Below are positions 25,102-34,303 of a stretch of DNA of 64,000 nt, piece by piece. The stretch covers positions 372,001-436,000 of the forward strand of contig NZ_WHNQ01000004.1 in assembly GCF_009362785.1 (NCBI RefSeq). Reading direction: 5' to 3'. Positions within the stretch are counted from its first letter, which is position 1. Each line of letters begins with the position of its first letter. The notes below the pieces were generated by a model. It did no database searches. It was not told the DNA's origin and saw only the letters and a list, made by a program, of their open reading frames with translations. The position numbers and the translations under genes were made by a program. The stretch is from Paraburkholderia atlantica. Lineage in GTDB: Bacteria; Pseudomonadota; Gammaproteobacteria; Burkholderiales; Burkholderiaceae.

Positions 25102-26211
25102 TTGGTCGAGTTTCCGTTGTCGGCGGTTTCAACCTGGGGCAGCGCGATCGTCTTCGTCAACGTTCTGCTGACGCGCCTCGGCGTACCGATTCCGGCCGTG
25201 CCGATGCTGCTGTTCGCGGGCTCGGCAATCGCCGCGGGCACCCTGTCGTTGTGGCCGACCCTCGGCGCCGCGGTGCTAGGCGCATTGATCGGCGACGGCA
25301 CCTGGTTCACGGCCGGCCGGCTGTATGGCCGCAAGCTGCTTGGATGGCTCGGCCGCCTGTCGCCTGTCGTCGACACGAGGCTCGAAATGGCGCGCTCGCT
25401 ATTCGAACGCTATGGCATGCCGCTCGTGTCGATTTCGAAGTTCGTGCCTGGGCTCGGCCTGATCACGCCGCCGCTGATGGGCACGACCGCCGTCGACGTC
25501 CGCATCTACGCACTATGGGACCTGGCGAGCGTGACCACGTGGGCGGCTTTCTGGCTGCTCGGCGGCGCGGCGGTGGAGCGCGAGGTGCATATGCTGCGCG
25601 CATTCGTCGAACGGCGCGGCGGCACATTCGCCGACATTATTCTCGTGGTGGCGCTCGTCTATCTGCTCTACCGGCTGTATCTGCGATATTACGAACGGCG
25701 TCGCTTCACGCGAGCCGCGTCGGCCCCAGCCACACCGATGCTGGCCGCGCCGACGCACGCGTCACCGACGAGCGACCCGTCGAGAATGCCGTGGAGCTGG
25801 CGGCACTCCGGGCGCCTGAGCCGCATCGCGCCGTCCCGCGTGCTGGATGCGCGTCCCGGCGCACCGCTGCTCGATCTGCGACGCCAGGTTCCCGACGCGC
25901 TCGCGCTCGATCCGCATTCGCCCGAACTGATCGACGGCGCGCTGCGCACGCATGACGTGGTCATCTATTGCATCTGTCCGGACAGCGCGACCGCGCTCGA
26001 AGTCTCGCAACATATGCGCCGTAACGGCTACACACGGATTCGCGCACTGCGCGGCGGGCTCGATGCATGGCAGCGGCGCGGCTTCCCGGTGGGCTCGCTG
26101 GCTTGCGCGGACGGTCCGGCGGCCGACCGGCCGCGCTCGACGTGGCGGGACGAAACGCCAGCGGCGGTGACGTTGCGCGGTTTCGCGCCGCGCGGTGTCG
26201 AGCGCGCCTGA
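25102..26211 (+). CDS. DedA family membrane protein fused to a rhodanese domain
   Basis: From TTG 25102, eight bases after AGGAG, the product is 369 residues. Residues about 1-205 are a DedA/SNARE-associated domain (LTRLGVPIPAVPMLLFAG; EMARSLFERYGMPLVSISKFVPGLG with the conserved basic/acidic pattern). These proteins move lipids or keep envelope homeostasis. After a linker, about 255-345 form a rhodanese domain with the active-site type motif IYCICPDSATALEVSQHM and LRGGLDAWQRRGFPV. The combination is known in Burkholderiales. The frame is open upstream to 25018 but lacks a better start. The role of the rhodanese part is unknown. Confidence 0.85.
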   Translation: MVEFPLSAVSTWGSAIVFVNVLLTRLGVPIPAVPMLLFAGSAIAAGTLSLWPTLGAAVLGALIGDGTWFTAGRLYGRKLLGWLGRLSPVVDTRLEMARSLFERYGMPLVSISKFVPGLGLITPPLMGTTAVDVRIYALWDLASVTTWAAFWLLGGAAVEREVHMLRAFVERRGGTFADIILVVALVYLLYRLYLRYYERRRFTRAASAPATPMLAAPTHASPTSDPSRMPWSWRHSGRLSRIAPSRVLDARPGAPLLDLRRQVPDALALDPHSPELIDGALRTHDVVIYCICPDSATALEVSQHMRRNGYTRIRALRGGLDAWQRRGFPVGSLACADGPAADRPRSTWRDETPAAVTLRGFAPRGVERA

Positions 26212-26275
26212 ATCGCGCGGGTCGCGACCATCTGACCGAAAACGCTCCCACGCTTACGTGAACGAACTTCTGGCG

Positions 26276-27871
26276 TCAGAGCGCCGCGCCTGTACTCGAC
26301 GCCCCCTGCGCCGTCGAGTACTCGTCCCACTGCGCCGACCGGGTGCGATTGCGCCCTTCGTTTTTCGCCACATACAGCTGCGCGTCAGCGGCTGCCAGCA
26401 GCGCGAGCCCGTTGGCGAAATCCGCAGCGCTGGGCCGCGCCGTCGCGCAGCCGACGCTCACCGTCACCGCCTGCGGCGCCTCGTGTCCACGCACGATGAC
26501 CCGGCTTTCCACCTTGCGGCGAATCTGCTCCGCGACCGCGAACGCGCCCTGCGCCGTCGTATCCGGCAGCACCACCGCGAACTCTTCGCCGCCGTAGCGC
26601 GCGACCAGATCGACCGAGCGCCGCGCCACGGACGCAATGCAATCGGCCACCGCGACCAACACCTCGTCGCCGCTCTCATGGCCGTAGGTATCGTTGAACC
26701 GTTTGAAGTGGTCGATATCGATGAACAGCACCGACAGCGGCCTGTTGTCGCGTCGCGCGCGCTTCCATTCGTCGTCGAGCCGCTTATCGAGCATGCGGCG
26801 ATTGCTGAGCCCGGTCAGCGGATCGGTCGAGGCGAGGCGCAGCAGAGCGGCCTGCGCGCGCTGTTTGTCGCGCAGCGCGAACGCGAGCAGCCACGACACG
26901 ACCACGAACACCGCACCGAACGCGATGGTCAGCGCAGCGGCCACGTGGCTGCGACGCTGCCACGGCGCGAGGACGTCGTCGACGGCGGGCGCGATCGCCA
27001 CGATCAGCGGCGTGCCGGGTACGTGCGCGTACGTGAAGATGCGACGCACACCGTCGACCGGCGAAACCGATACGTAGCTGCCGGAGTCGTGCGCGGTCAT
27101 CGGTAAGAAGGTGGGCGACTTTGCGACGCTCCCGCCGATATCGCGCCCGTCGACCGGCTTGTGCGCGAGCAGCGTGCCGTCCGCCATCCCGATGAAAACC
27201 GAACCCTGCTCGCCGGTGTCGATGCTGTCCAGCAGGTGCTGGAAGTACTCGATGCGAATCGCCACCAGCGCGATGCCGGCGAAGTTGCCCTGCGCATCGT
27301 CGATGCGCCGCGTCAGCGCGATTGACGGTTTGCCGCCGCGCAGCCGCGACATGAACGGATGCGAGAAATACAGGCCTGCCGCCGGATTGCGCTGCTGCAC
27401 CTGAAAGTATTCGCGGTCGTCGAGATGGACCGTGGTGTTCGCGTCATCGTACTGTGCGGCCGCCACTTCGCCGTCGGGGCCGACGACATACGCACCGCCG
27501 AGAAAGGCGGCGGTGGTCGCGCGATCGAACAGCATCGCCTGGCGTGCGGGGACCGGCAGCGTCCAGGTGTCGGGATTGCGCGCGGCATCCACCATCGACT
27601 GCAACGACAGACTATAAATTTCGACGTTGCGCGCGAGATCAGCGGAAATGATCGACACGAGGTTTTGCGAGGTCTGGCGCGCATGTTCGAGCATTTCGCG
27701 ACGGCCCTCGCCGACCTCCACCGCCGTCAGGATCGACATCGCCAACGCGACGAGCGTCCCGGCGACGCCCGCCACCCACGGCCGGTTACCCACGAAGCGG
27801 GTCATCCCGGCCCGGACGGCATGCAACGTCAGGCGCAGCCGATGACGCAGCGAAAGCCCATGCTGTGCCAC
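26276..27871 (-). CDS. Membrane sensor diguanylate cyclase (dCache-GGEEF)
   Basis: The 531-residue product has a cytoplasmic start, a transmembrane helix (about 32-54), a periplasmic dCache-type sensor (about 60-290; YVVGPDGEVAAAQYDD, DREYFQVQ, FMSRLRGGKPSIALTRRI), a second helix (about 305-330) and a GGEEF domain (about 350-510). The active site GGEEF is intact, and RSVD five residues before it is a c-di-GMP inhibitory I-site. It makes cyclic di-GMP in response to an extracellular ligand. The start ATG 27871 is divergent from nothing close: the CHAD gene follows on the same strand upstream. Confidence 0.92.
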   Translation of the reverse strand: MAQHGLSLRHRLRLTLHAVRAGMTRFVGNRPWVAGVAGTLVALAMSILTAVEVGEGRREMLEHARQTSQNLVSIISADLARNVEIYSLSLQSMVDAARNPDTWTLPVPARQAMLFDRATTAAFLGGAYVVGPDGEVAAAQYDDANTTVHLDDREYFQVQQRNPAAGLYFSHPFMSRLRGGKPSIALTRRIDDAQGNFAGIALVAIRIEYFQHLLDSIDTGEQGSVFIGMADGTLLAHKPVDGRDIGGSVAKSPTFLPMTAHDSGSYVSVSPVDGVRRIFTYAHVPGTPLIVAIAPAVDDVLAPWQRRSHVAAALTIAFGAVFVVVSWLLAFALRDKQRAQAALLRLASTDPLTGLSNRRMLDKRLDDEWKRARRDNRPLSVLFIDIDHFKRFNDTYGHESGDEVLVAVADCIASVARRSVDLVARYGGEEFAVVLPDTTAQGAFAVAEQIRRKVESRVIVRGHEAPQAVTVSVGCATARPSAADFANGLALLAAADAQLYVAKNEGRNRTRSAQWDEYSTAQGASSTGAAL

Positions 27872-27976
27872 GCTCCTCGCCTCCTTTGGCGGACAATTCT
27901 TTCGGACCGGCAGCGCGGTGCGCCGTGCATGTTGGGCTGCGGGTCCTCCGCGCTAGCGAGACGGGGGCGCGCTCGC

Positions 27977-28822
27977 TCAGCCCAGTAGCTCCGACGCCGC
28001 GCGCAAGCGGCGTTTGCGTTTCCTGTCGAGCCAATCCAACGCGGCTTCGATGTGATCGGCGTCGGCAAGCGACGCCGCATTGTCGCGCAACAGCGCTTCG
28101 CTGGCGACGGTATCGTTGAGCAAGCCGAAGCGCTTCTGAAGCTTTTTCAGCCGCTTGAGCGTGCGCTTATGACTGATTTTAAGCACCGGCCCGAAAAACT
28201 CGAACAAATAGCGCAGTTTCTTGCCCGCCTTTCTGACATCGTGAAAGGCTGCGTAATTCGAGCGTTTTGCATGGCGCGCGCGTTTGATGCGCTTTTTCAA
28301 CGAGCGCTCCGATGCGCCTATGCGGCGAGCGGCAAATTTGCGCAGCGCAATATCCGCATCGTGCGTGGCGTGCAGTTCCCCCGACGTGGTGGCCAACGCG
28401 TCGCGTAACAGATGTTTGACGTCGGCATTCAGCAGTGTCTCGCGACTGGTCGCCAGCGTGTCACGGCGCGCCTGCTCGAGCTTCGGCATCAACGCTCGTG
28501 CATCGCCGTCTTTCTGCTTGAGCAACTCGATCAGGATGTCCCAATCGCGCGTTTTACCCGCCGCGGTGGCGAGGAACTTGTAGACCGCGCGCTGGCGAGA
28601 ATTTTCGCCCTTGTCGAGCAGCGGTGCGAACGCCCACCACAACGAACGCAACCGCCGCAGTGACACGCGCAGTTTGTGCAGCGCTTCGGGCGACGGGTCG
28701 TCGTGTATGTCCTTGGCGAGTCTGATCGCCTGATCGACCAGTGGCGCGGCGTAGGAAGTAAAGGCTCGCTGTGCCGATTCTTCGGGTACCGGCTCGTTGG
28801 CTGTCTCACTGTCTTGCTTCAT
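27977..28822 (-). CDS. CHAD domain protein
   Basis: From ATG 28822, with GGGAG at five bases, the product is 281 residues. It is an all-helical, very basic CHAD domain with the conserved histidines and arginines: EALHKLRVSLRRLRSLWWAF, GKTRDWDIL, HDVRKAGKKLRYLFEFF and LQKRFGLLNDTVAS. CHAD domains bind inorganic polyphosphate and target polyphosphate granules. No CYTH domain is attached. The polyphosphate link fits the nearby phosphate transporter and polyphosphate kinase 2. The upstream open frame to 29497 is a shadow of the SDR gene. Confidence 0.88.
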   Translation of the reverse strand: MKQDSETANEPVPEESAQRAFTSYAAPLVDQAIRLAKDIHDDPSPEALHKLRVSLRRLRSLWWAFAPLLDKGENSRQRAVYKFLATAAGKTRDWDILIELLKQKDGDARALMPKLEQARRDTLATSRETLLNADVKHLLRDALATTSGELHATHDADIALRKFAARRIGASERSLKKRIKRARHAKRSNYAAFHDVRKAGKKLRYLFEFFGPVLKISHKRTLKRLKKLQKRFGLLNDTVASEALLRDNAASLADADHIEAALDWLDRKRKRRLRAASELLG

Positions 28823-29048
28823 TGATGCTCCCGGGAAACATGACGGTACCTCCAACGTAGCAAAATTGATGCTCACGACGAATTCGCCGCGCATGTCGAC
28901 GGGCTTTGCCGTCACGCGTTGGCGCGTCGTGTCGGGAGCGCCTATGCTCGACCGATGGGACCATGCATTGCGCGGTCCGGCGAATGCTCCGGCTTGACGA
29001 TGCAGTGTGCAGCGCGGCAAATGCCGCAAACAGACCCCAGGAGGATGT

Positions 29049-29642
29049 ATGCGAATTCTCGTTGTTGGTGCGACCGGCCTGCTCGGCTCGCACATCGTAA
29101 AGCTGCTCGCCGCCGAGCATGACGTGGTCGGCGCGAGCCGCAAAGGCTCCGATCTGCACGTCGACCTGTCCGACAAACGCAGCATCGAAGCGATGTATGC
29201 GCAAGCCGGCAGCTTCGACGCGATCATCTGCGCGGCCGGCTCGGCGAAATTCGCGCCGCTCGCGGCGCTTGGCGACGAAGACTTCTCTTTTAGTCTTGCG
29301 AACAAACTGATGGGGCAGGTCAATGTTGTGCGCTGCGGCGTGGACCATGTCTCGCAAGGCGGCTCGTTCACGCTGACTAGCGGCGTGCTCGCGCAACAGC
29401 CGATGGAAGGCAGCGCCGCCGTCAGCATCGTCAATGCGGGTGTCGAAGCGTTCGCGCGCTCGGCCGCGCTCGAATTGCGCGGCAAGGCCCGCGTCAATGT
29501 GGTGAGCCCGGGGTGGGTCGCCGAAACGCTCGAATCGATGGGCCGCGATCCGTCGCAAGGGGTACCGGCGGAAATCGTCGCGCAAGCCTATAAACGCACC
29601 CTCGGTGGCAGCGCCAGCGGCGAAGTGGTCAGCGCATCGTAG
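29049..29642 (+). CDS. Short-chain dehydrogenase/reductase (small, about 200 residues)
   Basis: From ATG 29049, five bases after AGGAGG, the product is 197 residues. The Rossmann motif is GATGLLGSHI, the NAG-type motif is ICAAGSAKF, and the active-site region reads FTLTSGVLAQQP ... SIVNAGVEAFAR. The usual YxxxK motif is replaced by N in this short subfamily, as in the second SDR at 44788. It is an NAD(P)-dependent enzyme of unknown substrate. It is divergent from the CHAD gene. Confidence 0.85.
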   Translation: MRILVVGATGLLGSHIVKLLAAEHDVVGASRKGSDLHVDLSDKRSIEAMYAQAGSFDAIICAAGSAKFAPLAALGDEDFSFSLANKLMGQVNVVRCGVDHVSQGGSFTLTSGVLAQQPMEGSAAVSIVNAGVEAFARSAALELRGKARVNVVSPGWVAETLESMGRDPSQGVPAEIVAQAYKRTLGGSASGEVVSAS

Positions 29643-29876
29643 GCGCAACTGCGGTGCGTCCCCCGGCTGGTTTTACTCATCACTTGCTTGGTCCGCTTCG
29701 GACGTCTCAGCATTCACACCCGCCATTGCGCGCAGTATTTACCGGCGTGCGCGGCGCAGCATAAGCGGCGCCGCGTCTTTTTCTGCACCCCATTTGCCGT
29801 CACGCAGTTGTCATCATTGCGACACGCAGCGAAAGCAGCATCGAACACTCTGCGACCACTTTTTGGGGCTCACGTC

Positions 29877-31463
29877 ATGCCGGAACTTTCGTATCCGCAA
29901 CCAGGCGCCGCCAGCGGCAAAGGCCGTAGCGCAGGCCTGGTTATTTTCGCCGGCCTGCTCATCGCCGGCGCCGTGTACTGCGGCGTTCATCTGATAGACG
30001 ATCTGCAGCCCGTGCGCGAAAGCTCCGTGCTGCCCTATCTGTTGCTCGGCGTCGCACTGCTGATCGCGCTCGGATTCGAGTTTGTCAACGGCTTTCACGA
30101 TACGGCCAATGCGGTCGCCACCGTCATCTATACCCACTCGCTGACGCCGAATATCGCTGTCGTCTGGTCCGGCGCGTGGAATTTCCTCGGCGTGCTGTTG
30201 TCGAGCGGAGCGGTCGCCTTCGGCGTGCTGCAACTGCTGCCTGTCGAGCTGATCCTGCAGGTCGGCAGCAGCGCCGGGTTCTCGATGGTATTCGCGCTGC
30301 TGATCGCCGCGATCATCTGGAACCTCGGCACGTGGTCCCTGGGCCTGCCGTCCTCGAGCTCGCACACGCTGATCGGCTCGATCATCGGCGTAGGCCTGAT
30401 GAATCAGATGATGCATGGTGCGAATGGCACCAGCGGCGTCGACTGGACTCAGGCGCTCGGTGTCGGCAAGTCGCTGCTGTTTTCGCCGATCGTCGGCTTT
30501 CTGCTCGCGGGCTTGCTGCTGCTGATCCTGAAGGCCGTCGTGCGCGTGCCCGCGCTGTATGCCGAGCCGAAGGGCAAGGAGCCCCCGCCGTTCTGGATTC
30601 GCTGCCTGCTGATTCTGACCTGCACGGGCGTGTCGTTCGCGCATGGCTCGAACGATGGCCAGAAGGGCATGGGTCTGATCATGCTGATCCTGATCGGTAC
30701 GGTGCCCACTGCGTACGCACTGAACAGAGCCGTCACGCCCGAGCAAACTCAGAATTTCGTCGCGGTCGCGCACCAAACCGCGGCGACGCTATCGCGCTAC
30801 ACGCAGGGCGCGGCGCCTTCCGCGGATCCGCGCGCCGACGTCGAGGCTTTCGTGCGCACCCGTCAACTGGCACCCGCCACGCTGCCGGCGCTGCAGCAAT
30901 TGACCGAGCAGATCGGCCGCCAGGTCGGCGAATTTGGCTCGATGGCCGCGGTGCCGCAAGGCATCGTCGATAACGTGCGCAACAACATGTATGTCACGTC
31001 CGAGGCGATCCGTCTGTTGCAGAAGGCCAATCAGCCGCAGTTCTCGCCCGAGGATGCGAAGGTCATCGCCAACTTCAGAACGCAGATCGATCACGCGACC
31101 AAGTTCATTCCGCCGTGGGTGAAGGTGGCAGTCGCGATTGCGCTCGGTCTCGGCACGATGGTCGGCTGGAAGCGCATCGTCGTTACGGTGGGCGAAAAGA
31201 TCGGCAAACAGCATCTGACGTACGGCCAGGGCGCGTCGGCGGAACTCGTCGCGATGGTCACGATCGGTGCCGCCGACGTCTACGGTCTGCCGGTGTCGAC
31301 GACCCACGTGCTGTCTTCCGGCGTGGCCGGCACGATGGCGGCCAACGGCTCGGGTCTGCAATGGGCCACGGTGCGCAGCCTGATCCTTGCATGGGTGCTG
31401 ACGCTGCCCGCGTCGATCGCGCTCGCCGGCGGGTTGTACTGGCTATTCCGTTCAGTGTTCTGA
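29877..31463 (+). CDS. PiT family inorganic phosphate transporter
   Basis: From ATG 29877 the product is 528 residues with about 10-11 transmembrane segments. Both PiT signatures are present: GFHDTANAVATVIYTHSL near residue 65 and AHGSNDGQKGMGL near 255. A soluble loop of about 120 residues (about 285-405) separates the halves, as in PitA. It imports phosphate with protons or metal-phosphate. It is convergent with ppk2 and shares a terminator with it, suggesting a phosphate/polyphosphate pairing. The frame is open from 29688, but the upstream part lacks similarity. Confidence 0.92.
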   Translation: MPELSYPQPGAASGKGRSAGLVIFAGLLIAGAVYCGVHLIDDLQPVRESSVLPYLLLGVALLIALGFEFVNGFHDTANAVATVIYTHSLTPNIAVVWSGAWNFLGVLLSSGAVAFGVLQLLPVELILQVGSSAGFSMVFALLIAAIIWNLGTWSLGLPSSSSHTLIGSIIGVGLMNQMMHGANGTSGVDWTQALGVGKSLLFSPIVGFLLAGLLLLILKAVVRVPALYAEPKGKEPPPFWIRCLLILTCTGVSFAHGSNDGQKGMGLIMLILIGTVPTAYALNRAVTPEQTQNFVAVAHQTAATLSRYTQGAAPSADPRADVEAFVRTRQLAPATLPALQQLTEQIGRQVGEFGSMAAVPQGIVDNVRNNMYVTSEAIRLLQKANQPQFSPEDAKVIANFRTQIDHATKFIPPWVKVAVAIALGLGTMVGWKRIVVTVGEKIGKQHLTYGQGASAELVAMVTIGAADVYGLPVSTTHVLSSGVAGTMAANGSGLQWATVRSLILAWVLTLPASIALAGGLYWLFRSVF

Positions 31464-31493
31464 GTTCGCCGATCCGGCGGAATCCAGCACCAA

Positions 31494-31530
31494 AAAAAGC
31501 GCGGTACTTTCTATACGTATCGCGCTTTTT
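31494..31530. terminator. Bidirectional terminator between Pit and ppk2 genes
   Basis: AAAAAGCGCG (31494-31503) pairs with CGCGCTTTTT (31521-31530) around a 17-base loop, 30 bases after the Pit stop and 32 bases after the ppk2 stop on the other strand. Confidence 0.85.
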
Positions 31531-31561
31531 CGTTGGCCAGCGAGTTCATACGATCCGCTTT

Positions 31562-32488
31562 TTAGTACACCTCGGGCACGATCATCGCGTCGGGCACCGG
31601 CTGGCGGCTATAGTCCTCGTGATAGACACGCGACGGCAATTCGATGTGCGGATGCTCGATCTCGTGATATGGCACCTGGCTCAGCAGATGGTGAATGCAG
31701 TTCAGGCGCGCGCGTTTCTTGTCGACGGCCTGCACGACCCACCACGGCGCCTCGGGGATATGCGAGCGCTGCAGCATCACTTCTTTCGCCTGCGTATACG
31801 CTTCCCAGCGGCGCCGGCTTTCCAGATCCATCGGGCTCAGCTTCCACTGCTTCAGCGGATCGTGAATGCGGTTCTGGAAGCGGATTTCCTGTTCTTCGTC
31901 GGTGATCGAAAACCAGTACTTGAGGATCTGCACGCCGCTGCGCACCAGCATCTTTTCGAACTCCGGCACCGAGCGGAAAAACTCTTCGTATTCGTCGTCG
32001 GTGCAGAAGTTCATCACGCGCTCGACGCCCGCGCGGTTGTACCAGCTGCGATCGAATAGCACCATCTCGCCGCCCGCCGGCAGATGCGATACATAGCGCT
32101 GGAAATACCATTGCGTGCGCTCGCGATTGTTCGGCGCGGGCAATGCGGCCACGCGGCACACGCGCGGATTGAGTCGCTGGGTGATGCGCTTGATCGCGCC
32201 GCCCTTGCCGGCCGCGTCGCGCCCCTCGAAGATCACGACGAGCCGATGTCCGGTCGCGACGATCCAGTCCTGCAGCTTGACCAGTTCTCCCTGCAGCCGG
32301 AACAGTTCGCGGAAGTACTGCTTGCGCGCCTCGCGATGCTCGGGCGTAAAGCCGGCCGGACCGTCGATGATGCGGTCGTCGACCTCCATTTCGAGTTCTT
32401 CGTCGTAGGCATCGATGAGGTCTTCCTCGAAACGGCGTTGCCGCTCCGCCATCAATTCGAAATCGGGTCTCTGGTCCGGCTCTTTCAT
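31562..32488 (-). CDS. ppk2: Polyphosphate kinase 2
   Basis: The 308-residue product is a PPK2 family enzyme: Walker A FEGRDAAGKGGAIKRI, FDRSWYNRAGVERVM (the lid region) and the C-terminal IHHLLSQVPYHE. The N-terminal half-dozen acidic residues (LMAERQRRFEEDLIDAYDEELE) are typical. It makes GTP or ATP from the nucleoside diphosphate using polyphosphate. ATG 32488 follows GGAGAGCC. It is monocistronic and convergent with the Pit gene. Confidence 0.92.
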   Translation of the reverse strand: MKEPDQRPDFELMAERQRRFEEDLIDAYDEELEMEVDDRIIDGPAGFTPEHREARKQYFRELFRLQGELVKLQDWIVATGHRLVVIFEGRDAAGKGGAIKRITQRLNPRVCRVAALPAPNNRERTQWYFQRYVSHLPAGGEMVLFDRSWYNRAGVERVMNFCTDDEYEEFFRSVPEFEKMLVRSGVQILKYWFSITDEEQEIRFQNRIHDPLKQWKLSPMDLESRRRWEAYTQAKEVMLQRSHIPEAPWWVVQAVDKKRARLNCIHHLLSQVPYHEIEHPHIELPSRVYHEDYSRQPVPDAMIVPEVY

Positions 32489-32651
32489 TGCGGCTCTCCT
32501 CGCAACAGGAATGGGATGGCGCGCGGCGGCTAGCGCGACGCGGTCGCGTTCGATTATCGAAGCGCGAGGTGTCAGCCGTGTTACCGCGTAGGCGGGCGCT
32601 GCGGATGCGTGGTAACACCCATGATAGCGAGTTTTGCCTCGACTCCCGCCG

Positions 32652-33050
32652 CTAGGGCAGCGGCCGCGCGAAGCTCAGTTCGTGGCCGTCCGGATCGGTG
32701 ATATGAAAATAGCGCTCGCCCCACGGCGCATCCGACGGCGCTAACGACGGCTGCAAGCCCGCCGCCAACGCCTTGGCATAGATCGCGTCGACGTCGGACA
32801 CGTAGATGATGACGCGCCCCCACCAGTTGACCGGCGCGCGCGCATCGGCGATCAGGTTCAGATACGAGCTGCCGAACACGAACGACGTGAAGGCCTCGCG
32901 CGGACCGCCGTACTTGAGCGGAAAGCCGAGCGCTTGGTAGAACGCGACGGCACGCTGCATGTCACTGGTGGCGAGCGTGATCGCGCTCAGAGACTCGATG
33001 CGTGGGTCCGGCTGCGGGGGTTGCGGCGCTGAAGCGGTAGATGCGGACAT
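32652..33050 (-). CDS. VOC/glyoxalase-like protein
   Basis: From ATG 33050 the product is 132 residues, one vicinal-oxygen-chelate domain of two beta-alpha-beta-beta-beta units: ITLATSDMQRAVAFYQALGF, FGSSYLNLIAD, VDAIYAKALAAGL and FHITDPDGHELSFARPL (a glutamate metal ligand). The N-terminal His ligand position is not obvious. Substrate unknown; the family includes glyoxalases, dioxygenases and resistance proteins. The same frame is open far upstream only as a shadow of the protease gene. Confidence 0.85.
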   Translation of the reverse strand: MSASTASAPQPPQPDPRIESLSAITLATSDMQRAVAFYQALGFPLKYGGPREAFTSFVFGSSYLNLIADARAPVNWWGRVIIYVSDVDAIYAKALAAGLQPSLAPSDAPWGERYFHITDPDGHELSFARPLP

Positions 33051-33233
33051 GAAGAGGGTCTCCGTGGGCGCGAGTGAGCGGCGAGCGACGGCCCGCCGGA
33101 AAAAGTGTCTCACACGCGGTGACAGCCAGTGCGGCGCTGCGCCCGGGACGGCCCCGGGCGCCCCTGCCCAGGATGCCCTTGAAAACCCGCGCGACGCCCC
33201 GCATCTCGCAGCCCGTCTATCCGGAGCATCGTT

Positions 33234-34280
33234 ATGGGAAGCCGTCCACGCTTCATCGATGACCTGTCGAGCGCCGCATCCGACGCCCCCGGGCCCCAAT
33301 CCATCGACCTGTTGACCGACGACGACGCGCTGCTGGACGCCTACTCCCGCACCGTGATCGGCGCACTGGAGCGCGTGCAGCAGGCGGTCGCGTTTATCGC
33401 CGTCGAGCGCCGGCTGCCCGGCGACGCGTCCGCGCATGGGCGCGGCGCGCGCGGCGGCACCGGCTCGGGCTTTCTGTTCACGCCCGACGGCTACCTGCTG
33501 ACCAATAGCCACGTCGTGCATGGCGCGACGCATATCCAGGTGACGCTGGCCGACGGCGCGAAGTTCGACGCCGATCTGGTCGGCGACGATCCCGGCAGCG
33601 ATCTCGCAGTGCTGCGCATCGGTTCGCCGGAGCCGCTGCCGCATGTCGAACTCGGCGAATCGTCGAGGCTGCGCGTCGGGCAGATCGCCATTGCGGTCGG
33701 CAGCCCGCTGGGGCTGCAGCAGACCGTGACGACCGGCGTCGTTTCGGCGCTGGGCCGGTCGCTGCGCTCGAACTCCGGCCGCATGATCTACGACGTGATC
33801 CAGACCGACGCGGCGTTGAATCCGGGCAACTCCGGCGGACCGCTGATCAATTCGGCGGGTCAGGTGATCGGCGTGAATACCGCGATCATTCCTGGCGCAC
33901 AGGCCATCTGTTTCGCGACCGCGATCGATACCGCGAAGTGGGTCATCATGCAAATCTTCGCGCATGGCCGCGTGCGACGCGCGTATATCGGCGTGGCAGG
34001 CACGACGGCGCCGCTGTCGCGGCGTGTGCAGCGCTACTTTGGCCTCGGCACGCAAAGCGGCGTGCACGTCATGGAGATCGTCAAAGGCAGTCCGGCTGCG
34101 CTCGGCGGCTTGCGCACCGACGACACGATCGTCGCGATCGACGCACAGCCGGTGCAGGATGTGGATGGTCTGCAACGCACGCTCGATGCTTCGCGTATCG
34201 ACAAGCCGGTCAGCGTGACGGTGTTGCGCGGCGCGCAGCGAGTGGAGTTGACGGTGACGCCGGTGGAGCAGGCGGGGTAA
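33234..34280 (+). CDS. HtrA/DegP-like serine protease without signal peptide
   Basis: The 348-residue product has a trypsin-like domain (about 75-240) with the full triad: His93 (TNSHVV), Asp123 (GSDLAV), Ser200 (NPGNSGGP), then one PDZ domain (about 250-345; SPAALGGLRTDDTIVAID). The N-terminus MGSRPRFIDDLSSAASD is not a signal peptide or membrane anchor, so the protein should be cytoplasmic, unlike DegP or DegQ. ATG 33234 is the only good start in the frame. It is divergent from the VOC gene. Confidence 0.88.
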   Translation: MGSRPRFIDDLSSAASDAPGPQSIDLLTDDDALLDAYSRTVIGALERVQQAVAFIAVERRLPGDASAHGRGARGGTGSGFLFTPDGYLLTNSHVVHGATHIQVTLADGAKFDADLVGDDPGSDLAVLRIGSPEPLPHVELGESSRLRVGQIAIAVGSPLGLQQTVTTGVVSALGRSLRSNSGRMIYDVIQTDAALNPGNSGGPLINSAGQVIGVNTAIIPGAQAICFATAIDTAKWVIMQIFAHGRVRRAYIGVAGTTAPLSRRVQRYFGLGTQSGVHVMEIVKGSPAALGGLRTDDTIVAIDAQPVQDVDGLQRTLDASRIDKPVSVTVLRGAQRVELTVTPVEQAG

Positions 34281-34303
34281 GAAGACTGCGCCCGTGTCTT
34301 GAC

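Noticed and set aside
32652..34175. A 507-codon minus-strand frame containing the VOC protein
   Set aside because: Only the last 132 codons (from ATG 33050) have family similarity; the rest is antisense to the HtrA-like protease.
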